DNA from: Biomphalaria glabrata
Lineage: Eukaryota > Mollusca > Gastropoda > Planorbidae
Length of the DNA: 64,000 nt
Direction: 5' to 3'
NCBI RefSeq assembly: GCF_947242115.1
Contig: NC_074716.1
Location: 49,469,569 to 49,533,568, forward strand
Positions 44,614-53,215 of the stretch are shown in pieces. The translations under genes were made by a program, and so were the position numbers. Below the pieces are notes generated by a model, which made no database searches, had not been told where the DNA came from, and worked only from the letters and a program-made list of their open reading frames with translations. Numbering within the stretch: position 1 is the stretch's first letter; each line of letters opens with the position of its first letter.

Positions 44614-47420
44614 CACACACACACATATATATACACATATATAAAGTTGTATATATATACATAGAGACAGAGAGAGGTTAAACGGTACAAACAGCTTCGA
44701 GGTTTAATAGAACAAAATCAACTTAATTAGCTTGAACACAAAAAGTATAAGATAAGATAATTTTAATTGACCCAATTGAATGGAAATTCAGTTTGACTAC
44801 AATTGACAACCTCAGCGTAACTACTGTAACAATAACATTATAGATGCAAATACGAACAACATTCACTCACGAAACACATTCACACTCACAACCAGCGCTT
44901 TATGAATTAAGACTTCTATGTACTTCTCGATGATGACAGCTGATCTTGTAACACTCTGACTGACAGTGGGATGAAGGAGTTTTAAAATCTTTCTTTTTTA
45001 TTTGTTCTAATGGAAAGGAGATGACCACTTCGTTCAGATCTTATGTAAAAGTTTTTAAATGGGTGAAGGTTATCTTTAAGAATCGTGAGTGTTTTGGAAA
45101 GGCATCTTTTTTGGAAAAGCTCTTCAAGAGATGGAAGCTGTGTTCGAGTGATATACGATGCTTTTTTAATTAGTCTATTGTGTCTATCTAAAAAAGCACT
45201 ACCTTATATAGGTATCTATACACAAAAATCAAAATTATATCTAGCAAATATAACTACACAGTACACAAGCACTACTTTTACAGATATTACTACACAAGCA
45301 CTTTTTTTTTTTAGATATTATTACTACACAAGCACTTATTTTATTCCACAGATATTATTAATACACAAGCACTACTTTTATTAAACAAGGATTACTACAC
45401 AAGCACTTTTTTAAAAGATATTACTACACACGCACTATTTGTTTTTAGATATTAATACACAAGCACTACTTTTATTAAACAAGGATTACTACTCTAGCAC
45501 CACATTGAACAGCTTTGACAGCACAGACACCACAGTAAACATGCTCAACTGGTTATCTTTTTAAACACGAAGAGAAACTGAAAGACAATTGTACGGACTT
45601 ACAGAATATACTAAGGGACACAAGCTGCAGAGTGAACCCAATGGAGGCCGCTGTTATAGACACGTCAAACTTCTGCACTATGTCTAGGAAGGTCATGTGG
45701 TTCAGACGTGAGAAACTGGCCGTTAAAGTCAAAATGACGAAATTTCCTGAAATTTAAGATATGGGTTTCAAATTTTTTCAAATGTCCATGTTTGTGTAGA
45801 AAAAAATGTCTAGTCTTTAACCTCGTCATTTAAAAACACGTTATCTTATCTTATGAAATTCAGACGTCACTTTAAAATGAAAACAAGATGATTACGTCCT
45901 ACGCGTGTTCCTATGTCAGTCTAGCCATGCATGTTAATCAATGACATAAATTCTCCCAAATCATTGGTCTTCCTGGCTGGCTCAGGCAACCCATTCCATG
46001 CTCCAATAGGACCAGGAAAGAATGAGTATTTGTACAAAATTGTCCTAGCATATGGAACAAGGAACGTGCCTTTATCTTTGTCTTTCTGGGTATTTTATTC
46101 GTTTTTTTTTTGTATTCGAAGATTATGTTTCAGTGTTTTATGTATAATTGCTACTTTACTTTTAAGTCTTCTTTCCTGAAGGGTTTCTAAATTTTACTAA
46201 AGATGTTACTCTAATCAAATATGAATATTCGTTTGTTATGAATCTCGCTGCTCTATTTTGTGTCAGTTCTATAAACCATAAATGAAGTACTTGTTAGCTA
46301 CAGGGGAAATCAGCAGTACTTGCAAAACTCAAAATAATATGGAAAGACACTAGCCATTGACACTAAAATCATACTGATGCGCTCCCTGGTCATGGCTACA
46401 TTCTTATAAGCTTGCGAGTCTTGGACCACTGCGGAACTGGAGACGAGGATCCTAGCAATAAAACTGAGATGCTACAGAAGGACCGCATCGCAAACGAAGA
46501 AATTAGAGACAGGGGTAGAGACCTGCTAACTACTGTCAAAAAATGGAAAATAAAACTCCATGGTCATAGCACAAGGTCCTTAGGGCTCGCAAAGACCTTC
46601 CTTCGGGGAACAGTACTAGGAAAAAGAAGAGGCAGACAGAGAAAGTGATGGGATGACAACATAAAAGAATAGACGGGCCTGTCACTGAAAGGGATTCTAT
46701 CAAATGCAAAAGAAAGAAATGGAGAAAGACGGTCAACAGATCCTGTGTGGTGCCCCAAAGGTCCATCAGACTAAGGGATGGGTAAAGGTCGTTTCTACAA
46801 TAAACACACGCTATCTCCCGTCGCCTCCCATCTACCGGTTCGCGGTTATCAGGGGCGTGGCTAGGTTGGGGGGGGGAAATCCCCCGGGCCCCCACTTGAG
46901 GTGGCCCCAAAATGAGTGTTCGAATTTTTTTTTTACATTAAACATTAAATAACACACAAAATGCAGGAGCCCCCAAGTGTTCATGACTCCCTAGGCCCCC
47001 AAAATGATGGCGAATACCTAGCTACGCCACTGGCGGTTCCCCTTTCTCATCCACTCATTTGCATCAAAACTATTAAAAGTTATAGCAAACACTGGACCCC
47101 ATAGCTTCCCAATCAAACTTTTTTTGTTCATTTGCGATGCAGATATATTCCTTCTCCAATCTATGAACAAAAATGTTTTATACAATCAGAATCTAGATTC
47201 AAGATCTGGTTAGTTTCCACGCTCGCCTGCACGCTACTTTGAGAAAGAGAAATCACTTACCTAAACAAATTAACCATGAGTGAGCACTGTCCAATACAAG
47301 AACATTAACCCCAGACTTTCGACTACCTGAATTCTTCTCACAGTTTTCCTTCTTGAAGTTTGAATTATTTCCCTTATTTGTTATACCCTGTGTTATACTT
47401 GTGTTCATCTTTCCCTTCAT
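34813..47420 (-). CDS. SLC16/monocarboxylate transporter-like protein, 7 exons, 631 residues
   Basis: Exons (minus strand): 47261-47420, 45603-45746, 39739-39882, 38694-38842, 36588-37527, 35375-35581, 34813-34964; total 1896 nt. All introns are GT-AG and phases agree. The start at 47420 follows an in-frame TAA 9 bases upstream; the stop is TGA. The protein has the 6+6 helix plan of the MFS with a long cytoplasmic loop (about 228-435). SLC16 marks: YFDKRKSLATALACSGMAVG in TM5, and the TM8 pair D483/R487 (AVDFVGRIAIG) used for proton-coupled substrate binding. The TM1 motif [DE]G[GS]WGW is reduced to DSAHSW (44-49). The likely role is H+-linked uptake or export of monocarboxylates or related solutes at the plasma membrane; substrate unknown. 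Introns host a LINE, RTE fragments, a SINE and MITEs. Confidence 0.93.
35375..35581 (-). CDS. transporter exon 6 (TM9-10)
   Basis: Acceptor TTATAACCAG, donor GTAAGT. Encodes TICQFAVYYNTFGTLMFLSV through to GLHHPLL; the phase joins exon 5 as Gly and exon 7 as Ser. Confidence 0.92.
36588..37527 (-). CDS. transporter exon 5 (TM6, central loop, TM7-8)
   Basis: Acceptor CAATGGTTTCAG, donor GTAAGT. Opens NYGLQWTYILMAALELNAIW (TM6). A polar loop of about 200 residues follows, then TM7 and the TM8 motif with D483 and R487. The large uninterrupted loop exon is common in SLC16 genes. Confidence 0.95.
38694..38842 (-). CDS. transporter exon 4 (TM4-5 signature)
   Basis: Acceptor TTTTTTTTTTTCAG, donor GTAAGC. 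Encodes IAVTNVPSIALISKYFDKRK and the following LATALACSGMAVGSM, the strongest SLC16 family signature. Confidence 0.95.
39214..39385. mobile_element. MITE with TTAA flanks and CACGTG motifs (copy 1)
   Basis: The left end TGGACCTCATTCACCAATCG and its complement at the right end continue as about 37-bp inverted repeats. TTAA lies at both edges (39210-39213, 39386-39389), as in TTAA-targeting transposons, although the superfamily is not settled. CACGTG cores lie at 39253-39258 and 39291-39296. It sits inside intron 3 of the transporter gene. Confidence 0.85.
39570..39690 (-). mobile_element. SINE, family A (truncated)
   Basis: Minus strand: GTCCCGGGTTCTAACCCTG box, then CAGCGGGAGGTTTGGGCTAG and GGAACATCTGAAACG. 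The tRNA head is missing. In intron 3 of the transporter gene, beside exon 3. Confidence 0.75.
39739..39882 (-). CDS. transporter exon 3 (TM2-3)
   Basis: Acceptor GTGTTCATGTTCACAG chosen because its phase joins exon 2 as Ser and gives no stop; an alternative AG 34 bases upstream creates a stop at the junction. Encodes TLVTSLIVPATGERLSGLIA and the following helix; donor GTAAGC. Confidence 0.88.
40632..41040 (-). pseudogene. LINE ORF2, C-terminal segment
   Basis: Continues the RT protein after a one-base shift at the A run near 41049: LNKKILETFYGATVQNLLTY, then LPHLKELFEQTCLRKIEKIL and YKKSFVPHTVRLYHRHSLI. This thumb/C-terminal block is typical of the family. Confidence 0.85.
41026..42162 (-). 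pseudogene. LINE ORF2, reverse transcriptase domain
   Basis: Contains the RT blocks ACGPDKISGKLIK, FRPVALTPIVMKCFEKYMLK, FVDFSSAFNTIQP, TGAPQGCVLSPVLYTLHTND and the catalytic FADDTAIVG. It is in the same frame as the endonuclease upstream, separated by a single TAA (about 42259). It makes cDNA from the LINE RNA at the nicked target. The closest pattern is the Rex1/L2-like branch of the Jockey superfamily; exact clade not certain. Confidence 0.92.
42259..43473 (-). pseudogene. LINE ORF2, AP-like endonuclease domain
   Basis: After a basic N-terminal segment (KRKKRGRRGGIR), the endonuclease motifs follow in order: TGNVRSLQNKM, CFTETWL, GGGLAIYINKEY, VYIPP, GDFNN and GESDH. These include the catalytic Asn, Glu, Asp/Asn and Asp-His residues. 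The first Met is at 43473. The frame ends at one TAA and then continues into the RT. Confidence 0.92.
43640..44560 (-). pseudogene. RTE-like LINE reverse transcriptase fragment
   Basis: The minus strand carries DLLFADDCALNACSENDLQS (catalytic ADD), FGLTINTNKTEVLYLPAP, FTYLGSTLSRNGKIDSEID, then VILPTLLYASETWTVY. In another frame, LRWAGHIYRMEDHRIPKRLL and the tail ATWETEAHDRASWRRAV follow. One frameshift near 43980 separates them. The 5' end is truncated against a TA array. In intron 2 of the transporter gene. Confidence 0.87.
44561..44640. repeat. (TA)n/(CA)n microsatellite
   Basis: About 25 TA units then ACACAC and ATATAC, at the truncated 5' edge of the RTE fragment. Confidence 0.95.
44745..45190 (-). 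pseudogene. CR1/L2-like LINE 3' fragment
   Basis: The minus strand reads KKASYITRTQLPSLEELFQK, RCLSKTLTILKDNLHPFKNF and FIPLSV-like sequence, the same C-terminal block as in the LINE at 40632-41040 but clearly diverged, so a different family. The 3' end has TTATCTTATCTT repeats. Confidence 0.75.
45240..45500. repeat. degenerate tandem repeat
   Basis: ACTACACAAGCACT recurs about eight times at irregular 20-45-bp spacing with variable T runs. In intron 2 of the transporter. Confidence 0.75.
45603..45746 (-). CDS. transporter exon 2 (end of TM1, TM2)
   Basis: Acceptor TTAAATTTCAG, donor GTAAGT. Encodes NFVILTLTASFSRLNHMTFL and DIVQKFDVSITAASIGF. Confidence 0.93.
45925..46280 (-). repeat. dispersed repeat D (LINE-tail-like), copy 2
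   Basis: Shares CAGGCAACCCATTCCATGCT and GTCCTAGCATATGGAACAAG with the copies at 19420 and 48893. In intron 1 of the transporter gene. Confidence 0.6.
46385..46790 (+). pseudogene. LINE reverse-transcriptase tail (RTE-like), plus strand
   Basis: Broken plus-strand frames give CESWTTAELETRILA, LRCYRR, then DLLTTVKKWKIKLHGHSTRS and SGLAKT-like sequence, and GKRRGRQRK. These correspond to the RT thumb and tail of an RTE-like LINE. Multiple stops. Antisense within intron 1 of the transporter gene. Confidence 0.75.
46850..47032. mobile_element. hAT-type MITE (CAGTGGCGTAGCTAGG family)
   Basis: Left CAGGGGCGTGGCTAGGT and right, inverted, CAGTGGCGTAGCTAGGT. The flanks GCGGTTAT and GCGGTTCC match at 6 of 8, a worn 8-bp duplication. 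In intron 1 of the transporter gene. 183 bp. Confidence 0.82.
47261..47420 (-). CDS. transporter exon 1 (N-terminus, start of TM1)
   Basis: ATG at 47420, with an in-frame TAA 9 bases before it. A polar, Asn/Lys-rich N-terminus is followed by VNVLVLDSAHSWLICL; donor GTAAGT. Met5 is an alternative start. Confidence 0.9.
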
Positions 47421-47863
47421 GGTTTTTTAATTTCCAAGCAAAAAGAACTCCAAACTATTAATGCAATCCTATTTAACTAGATCCAACTCTTTCCATCGAA
47501 AATAACTTTTTAGCATTTAGAATTAGAGTAGAAGTGTAGTCAAAATTAAGGAACCACTGAAAATAACGCTTTCACAACATATAGATCAATTAGAAAGGAA
47601 TGCTACCGTGCTACAGGGCATTGTACACTAAATTAAATTTCTGCTACCCAAACCTAGATGAGAAAATATACATTTTGCTATTTAAACGAATCATAGTTAG
47701 TGACCTACACTGTGGACATACTGAGACGATTCCGAGGCTATCGTGTTTGTATTTAAACAGAAACTAGTGCTGTACTCTAGTAATTGAAGTGGCCTATAGG
47801 CTATACATTCTGGGGTCGTTAACTATAACAATGATGATGGCCGAGGAGAAAGATAACGGTATG

Positions 47864-48195
47864 GCACGAGGCTTGGAGAGCCGGCTTATGACACCACTCA
47901 TATTCAGACGGGTCTCAAACTAGCTGTGCGCACGAGGCTTGGAGAGCCGACTTATGACACCACTCATATTCAGACGGGTCTCAAACTAGCTGTGCGCACG
48001 AGGTTTGGAGAGCCGACTTGTGACAACACTCATATTCAGACGGGTCTCAAACTAGCTGTGCGCACGAGGCTTTGAGAGCCGGCTTATGACACCACTCATA
48101 TTCAGACGGGTCTCAAACTAGCTGTGCGCACGAGGTTTGGAGAGCCGACTTATGACACCACTCATATTCAAACGGGTCTCAAACTAGCTGTGCGC
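47864..48195. repeat. 66-bp tandem array, 5 copies
   Basis: The unit starts GCACGAGGCTTGGAGAGCCG and ends CTCAAACTAGCTGTGC; copies differ at only a few positions. It lies 440-780 bp upstream of the transporter's start codon, so it may fall in that promoter region. No coding frame explains it. Confidence 0.95.
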
Positions 48196-48220
48196 AGATT
48201 TTATCTTATAAATTACAGAT

Positions 48221-48850
48221 TGTTGTTACCGGCGGTTGACTTGTAGCACTATACTCCTGGTAGACAACCAAACCAGGGGCAAATGCCCGGTGTGCCGGTA
48301 GGGCACCTAAAGAATCTCAAGGATTTCATTATGACGTGTTCAAAAAATCTTTTACAGTGTAAATTCTAATTTAAGTGATACTGTGGTTTTTACTTTCGGG
48401 ATCCACCTTGCTCTAATGGGTACCTGACATTGGTTGAGGGATACGTGAAGGCAGTTGATCTATCCTATATCATTATGATATACAATACATGGTCTCTGAT
48501 TTTGACATCCAGTCCGCCCCTGAACCAAACCGTTGTAGGCGTACCGTGTCTTAACTAATAAAACTTAAAATAGCTTCTTTTAGTGAACAAAACTTAATAT
48601 AACTTTATTTATATATTAGAGAAAATCAACTTGTGATAAATAAAATAGATGTAATAGACTTTAGTAATAATATCTTTTGACAAAATCTAACTCACTACAA
48701 TAACGCAAACTTTCATTCTTACGTTCTGGAGTCGTCTCCCCTAACTAAGACCAAGTGACGACAATGCCATCTATGTTGCATCATTCACAACCAATCGCTA
48801 ACCTCTTCCCATTGTCACCATAGAAACACACACACACACATCCCATAACA
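48221..48850 (-). repeat. solo LTR, family L1 of this window (copy 3), with hAT insertion
   Basis: On the minus strand it runs TGTTATGGGATG to GGTAACAACA. The identical 5-bp flanks CAGAT (48216-48220 and 48851-48855) are the target duplication, so the whole unit moved as an LTR element and then lost its interior. About 373 bp without the inserted hAT MITE. Relatives at 13789 and 29606. Confidence 0.85.
48274..48522. mobile_element. hAT-type MITE nested in the solo LTR
   Basis: Ends CAGGGGC/GCCCCTG with identical 8-bp flanks AACCAAAC (48266-48273 and 48523-48530). Its interior carries a piece of SINE family B (CTCTAATGGGTACCTGACAT), so three elements are nested. 249 bp. Confidence 0.9.
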
Positions 48851-48892
48851 CAGATGCCCCTTATTAACAGAAGATAATTGCGTCATCAGCGC

Positions 48893-49110
48893 ATCATTGT
48901 GTCAATCTAATCGTGCATTTTTAATTAGAGACTTAAAATCAGCTAAGTCATTGGCTTCCTTTGGCTGATTCAGGCAACAAGTCCCATGCTGTATAGGCAC
49001 TAGAGAAGAAGGAGCACTTGTACAAATGTGTCCTAGTTTATGTAATGAAATAAGAAATGTGCCTTTCAATTTGATCTTTGGGGAAAATATTAACATACGG
49101 TGTTGAACGG
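48893..49110 (-). repeat. dispersed repeat D (LINE-tail-like), copy 3
   Basis: The best-preserved copy: the minus strand reads SSLVPIQHGTCCLNQPKEAN then DLADFKSLIKNARLD, like the WNxLPxxV...SLxxFK end of LINE proteins. Confidence 0.65.
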
Positions 49111-49500
49111 TGAGCCCGTTCCTAACTTACCCCCACGAGGCACGTGACAAGGTTGATATCTGTGATCTTGACTTCGTGCTACAGTTCCAAAGGTATGATG
49201 ATATGATCACGTGGTGGCAGTGGTAACTCTTCAATTTAAAAAGGTTTGTTATAAAAGAGAGGTGTTTGTTAAAATAAACAGATTTTAAAAAGGGAAGAAT
49301 GGGTCGAATTATAATAACGTTACGTATCTAGAACCGGATTCAGACTTGATAAGACCCAAAGCTATTTGAGATATAGGACCCCTTGTAATCAACATTAGGC
49401 ATTATTCCTTTGCATTATTTTTTTCCGAATGTTTGAACCACTTTTGAGAGGGCCACGGAGCAAGTCGGGACGCGGGGCCATATGCTATAGCCATTAGGGC
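49111..49500. other. non-coding stretch
   Basis: No feature recognised. Confidence 0.5.
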
Positions 49501-49985
49501 TATCTATTCCAATTATCCCGGGCTATGCTACCCAGTCGCAACGTATCACCAGGGTGGACAATAGCTCTAGAAAGCGACTAGGCCATTGGGGTAGCAAAAC
49601 AAGACTCCAGTTGGGGGGTGCCTAAGAGTTTTTCGGGACTGACAGAGAAACCCAGCAACCCCGTCACGACTCACACGCCGTACCTTAAGGCCACAGTCAA
49701 AGGACCGTTCTCTGGCGGACATTCGCATGGCCGCTGTGATACATTGAAATAAAATGGAGGGGATTGCCCGGTGTGCTCTTGTTAAAAAGAGTCTTGCGTT
49801 TTCAGCCATTGAGAATAGGGATGAGATCTATTCAGATCTTCTTGGATGCCTTCCAGACAGAACGTTTGTCCAGACAGGCCGGTGGAAGTTTGATTTCCTT
49901 TACCTAGAATTTAAAGATAATTGTTTTTTGTGTTGTTTTTTTTTTGGCAGTGATCGTATTGTACCGCAACACTGTTAAAGTAAAC
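49501..49985. other. unclassified higher-GC block
   Basis: Less AT-rich than its surroundings, with opposing open frames (minus 49567-49809, 80 codons; plus 49754-49978, 74 codons starting MEGIARCALVKKSLAFSAIE). Neither shows a known domain. The text resembles the 5' part of a retroelement or a spliced transcript more than random intergenic DNA, but no family could be named. Confidence 0.3.
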
Positions 49986-51295
49986 AATGACTTTGTCCAT
50001 GTTGTCTCCCTTATCTTTGTATTTGATAGACCCTGGCAAGATTGAAGACCTAGATGGTTTGAGTTGTGGCCCCTCTTATCTGCTCTTTTTCAAATAAAAA
50101 CAATATTTTATGCAGGGCATTTGAAATTAATAGTATGTTGTTTTTTTTTTGTCTAAAAAGTATTTTTAGAAAGGATTCAGTGATTCTTAAATAATTATTA
50201 TCATGCCATTACTTCTACGCAGACCACTAAGTTAACACCTGCTCTAAGTTAATCTGAAAAAAACAACAGTTGTTTCAAGAGATACCTCTCACAAACCATT
50301 GGAAAATTTGTATCCTACTAAAATATGTCGAAACATCAGAAACATATAAAACATTTTACAAACATTTCTAGGTCTACCTGTCCTCAAAATCATTATGTTA
50401 AGTTTGATAATGTATTAATATGTTTGTAAAATGTTTTGTATGCATGCATACAGTGAACTCTATATCTTTATAAGAACTATAGGCCTTATGTTGTTTTTTA
50501 ATCGCTAAGTATGTATTGAACGAAGCAATGTAGAACATTTTAAAAGTATATTTGAAACATTTTGTATGTGTGTGTCATTTTGATGAAAATTATTGTTAGA
50601 TATACCAGTAGGCCTACATAATTCCAGGGGAGGGTAACATTAAAGAATGGAAGGCCCTGTTTATGGAAGACAAAAAGAAATTGAAAGAGACAGTTCTCAG
50701 ACCATGTGTGGAGCTCAACAGTTTAACAGACTAAAGGACAGGGGAAGATAATTTCTAGTAGAATGATAGGTATGATATTGGTTATGAGATCTTGGCATAA
50801 ATACTATTGTAAAAGATTGGCTGCACACTATAAGGATTCTTAAAAAAAAAGCTTTCTAAATTCATGTAATGGTACAAAGATGTATGCTTGGTTAGACCCA
50901 GAATTAATATTGTAAGATTGAGGAAATAATCTTTTTTTTTAAATAAAATCAGAAAACTGTTTGAATCCAACAGATTATTGAACATTTATATCATACAATC
51001 TCAACATTGCAAACCTGAGTATCACTTAATACATTCAGTATTGCTAGGTATCGTATTAATGAAAATAAACAACAGTGCATCAGATCTGGAATAAGTAGGC
51101 ACCCTTTTTTTTAGGTCAATCACACAAAGAAGGAGATTTAAAATACCTCCTACTTTATTTTTGAGAAGAGCCAGCAACTAAAAGAATTTTTGGATATTTC
51201 ACACATCATAAATTTACAAGGATTTTAAAGTTTAGTACTCGTGAATATTTTCATAGTTGATATTTAGTAAGACTTTGACGTCTATGTGGCGAATA
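49986..51295. other. non-coding stretch with RTE tail remnant
   Basis: AT-rich. At 50620-50745 the plus strand resembles the last part of the RTE-like tail at 46700-46780 (AAAGAATGGAAGGCCCTG, ACCATGTGTGGAGCTCAACA, AGACTAAAGGACAGGG). Otherwise nothing seen. Confidence 0.5.
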
Positions 51296-51299
51296 GATG

Positions 51300-51540
51300 T
51301 AAAGGGTGGGAAGCGTGGTTGAGAGGCAAAGTGCGCTTGAACTTGGCTTGGCTACCTAGAAGGGGGCTCGAGGTTCGACACCCGACAGAGTTGTGTTTAC
51401 TGAGCGCATAAAGGCAGCACGGAAAACAAACTCCTAGATACCCCCTCCCCCTACTGATCCACAAATAAGATTGGACCAAAAGCGCTCTGAGCATGCTATA
51501 AGCATGAAAGTAGTGCTATATGAAAGCTATAATAATAAAG
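51300..51540 (+). mobile_element. tRNA-derived SINE, family C
   Basis: GAAGCGTGGTTGAGAGGC (A box), GAGGTTCGACACCCG (B box), body AGCGCTCTGAGCATGCTATA, and a 3' (ATA)n tail. Same family as 13361-13606. Confidence 0.88.
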
Positions 51541-51730
51541 GCCATCTGTTTCCTTGGCCGGTGGTTAACCAGTGTGTCATGTGGCCAGCACAGTGACCAA
51601 CCTCCTTTACTTTTCCAGCTTATGATGTCAGGCACCCATTAGAGTTGGGTAGACTCAAGGGCATCCTAATTTTCAAAATCCCAGTCTTCACTAGGATACC
51701 AGCCAAACACTTTACCACATCAGTACCAGT
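51541..51730 (-). mobile_element. tRNA-derived SINE, family B
   Basis: Starts right at the tail of the family C SINE. The plus strand reads GGCCATCTGTTTCCTTGGCC, TGTGGCCAGCACAGTGACCA and CCCAGTCTTCACTAGGATAC. The tRNA head is worn. Confidence 0.8.
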
Positions 51731-51975
51731 ATACGTGAACATATAATATTTATATAATATTTTTACCAAATTATTATATTTTTTACTACCTTTACTATTT
51801 TAACTGTGAATAGACCTTGTTTTTAATGATTTAACTGTATAGAATTTAGCCCTTGTTATGTAAAGGGAGAGTGATCCTTAAAGGATTACGGGCACGACAT
51901 GGCCTAAATTGTGCTGATGTGCCTAAACTCAAACTCACCAGTATAAGTAAATTTAGACAAATTAAATACAGAACA

Positions 51976-52006
<31 letters not shown>

Positions 52007-52209
52007 CGTTATTTTGGAGCCCTGACTTGTCAAGTTCTTTGAGTTGGTGGTGTATGGTGCAGTTTGCAGAGAGCCTGGATAGTGAGATTCGTAACAATAT
52101 ATATATATATATAAATAATATATATATAGTAACATCTAAGGATATGTACAATGTTGTAAAACTAAAAGCTTAAAGAATGAAACCAAAAAATATGAATCAA
52201 TTCAGTCAT

Positions 52210-52215
52210 TTTATT
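52210..52215 (-). promoter_or_regulatory. poly(A) signal of SNIP1
   Basis: AATAAA on the minus strand, about 90 bases past the SNIP1 stop codon. Confidence 0.7.
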
Positions 52216-52303
52216 TTTTAATTATTAACATACTATCAATATACAAATATCAAAACATATAAATGTGTAATGCATGTAATGATCAACCATTATCTCACCC
52301 TAG

Positions 52304-53215
52304 TTATACTTCTTCCATGTCATCGCCGGCCGTGACCTCTGAAAGATCAACACTGTCGTGAAGTACCACATACTCTCTAGTGCTAAAACCAAATTTAACA
52401 ACGTCTTTTTCTCTGAGTTCGTAGTAGCGCTTGGGCTCAATCTTTTCATTGTTCAAGTATGTCCCGTTGGCAGACTCGAGATCTATGATGTAAGGCCTGA
52501 CGCGTCTGCCTGGTGTCCCATCAGGACGTGTGTAGGGCATGGCTCGAAACTGAAGAACTGCCTGCTGTTTCGAGCAGGAAGGGTGGTCTATAGGAATGTC
52601 TGCTATTTTTCTATCACGGCCCAACAGATAGGCACTCTGTCTGTGAATATGTAAAACAGGTAAGGCTGTATCACCTTTGAAAGGATACAATCGCCACCTG
52701 CGTTTTGGTTTCATTGCTTCAGGTGGCTCATTATATTTTATAACGACTCCTCGAAATGTGTTTGTATCTTCCGTCAACTTACCAGAAAGTTGAAAGTTTG
52801 GTTTTTGTTTATCGTCTTTCTTTTCCTCGGGTGCGTCTTCCGATTTGATTTGAATTGTATTCAAACCAAAGTCGCCGCCAGCCACATCTCTTTCTCTCCT
52901 TTGCTCTCGCCTCCGTTCGTTGTTTCGGGACCTTTCCCTGTGCTGGTGCCTGAAATTTTCATCATCAATCTTTTCTTGTTTTATCCGTATGTTAGGGTCA
53001 TACATTTCACTTCTCTTTTTATCCCGTGACTGATCTCGACGTTGGATTCGAGGAGGACTGGAATCTTCTGTATGCCTTTTCTGTTTCTGACGTTTGTGAT
53101 GTTTTGATCTAAGATCTTCATTATTTGAATGTCTTTCAGCTTGACGTTTTTGAAAAAATGTGGTTTCTTTTTCGGCCTCTTCATCTGTGTGACTATGGTG
53201 TCGTTTCCGGTGTTT
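52304..53215 (-). CDS. SNIP1: SNIP1 exon 2
   Basis: Carries 303 of the 306 codons and the stop. The frame is open back to the acceptor (phase 0) and joins exon 1 after Arg3. An internal Met74 is not the start, because the upstream basic region fits the family. Confidence 0.95.
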   Translation of the reverse strand, partial: KHRKRHHSHTDEEAEKETTFFQKRQAERHSNNEDLRSKHHKRQKQKRHTEDSSPPRIQRRDQSRDKKRSEMYDPNIRIKQEKIDDENFRHQHRERSRNNERRREQRRERDVAGGDFGLNTIQIKSEDAPEEKKDDKQKPNFQLSGKLTEDTNTFRGVVIKYNEPPEAMKPKRRWRLYPFKGDTALPVLHIHRQSAYLLGRDRKIADIPIDHPSCSKQQAVLQFRAMPYTRPDGTPGRRVRPYIIDLESANGTYLNNEKIEPKRYYELREKDVVKFGFSTREYVVLHDSVDLSEVTAGDDMEEV

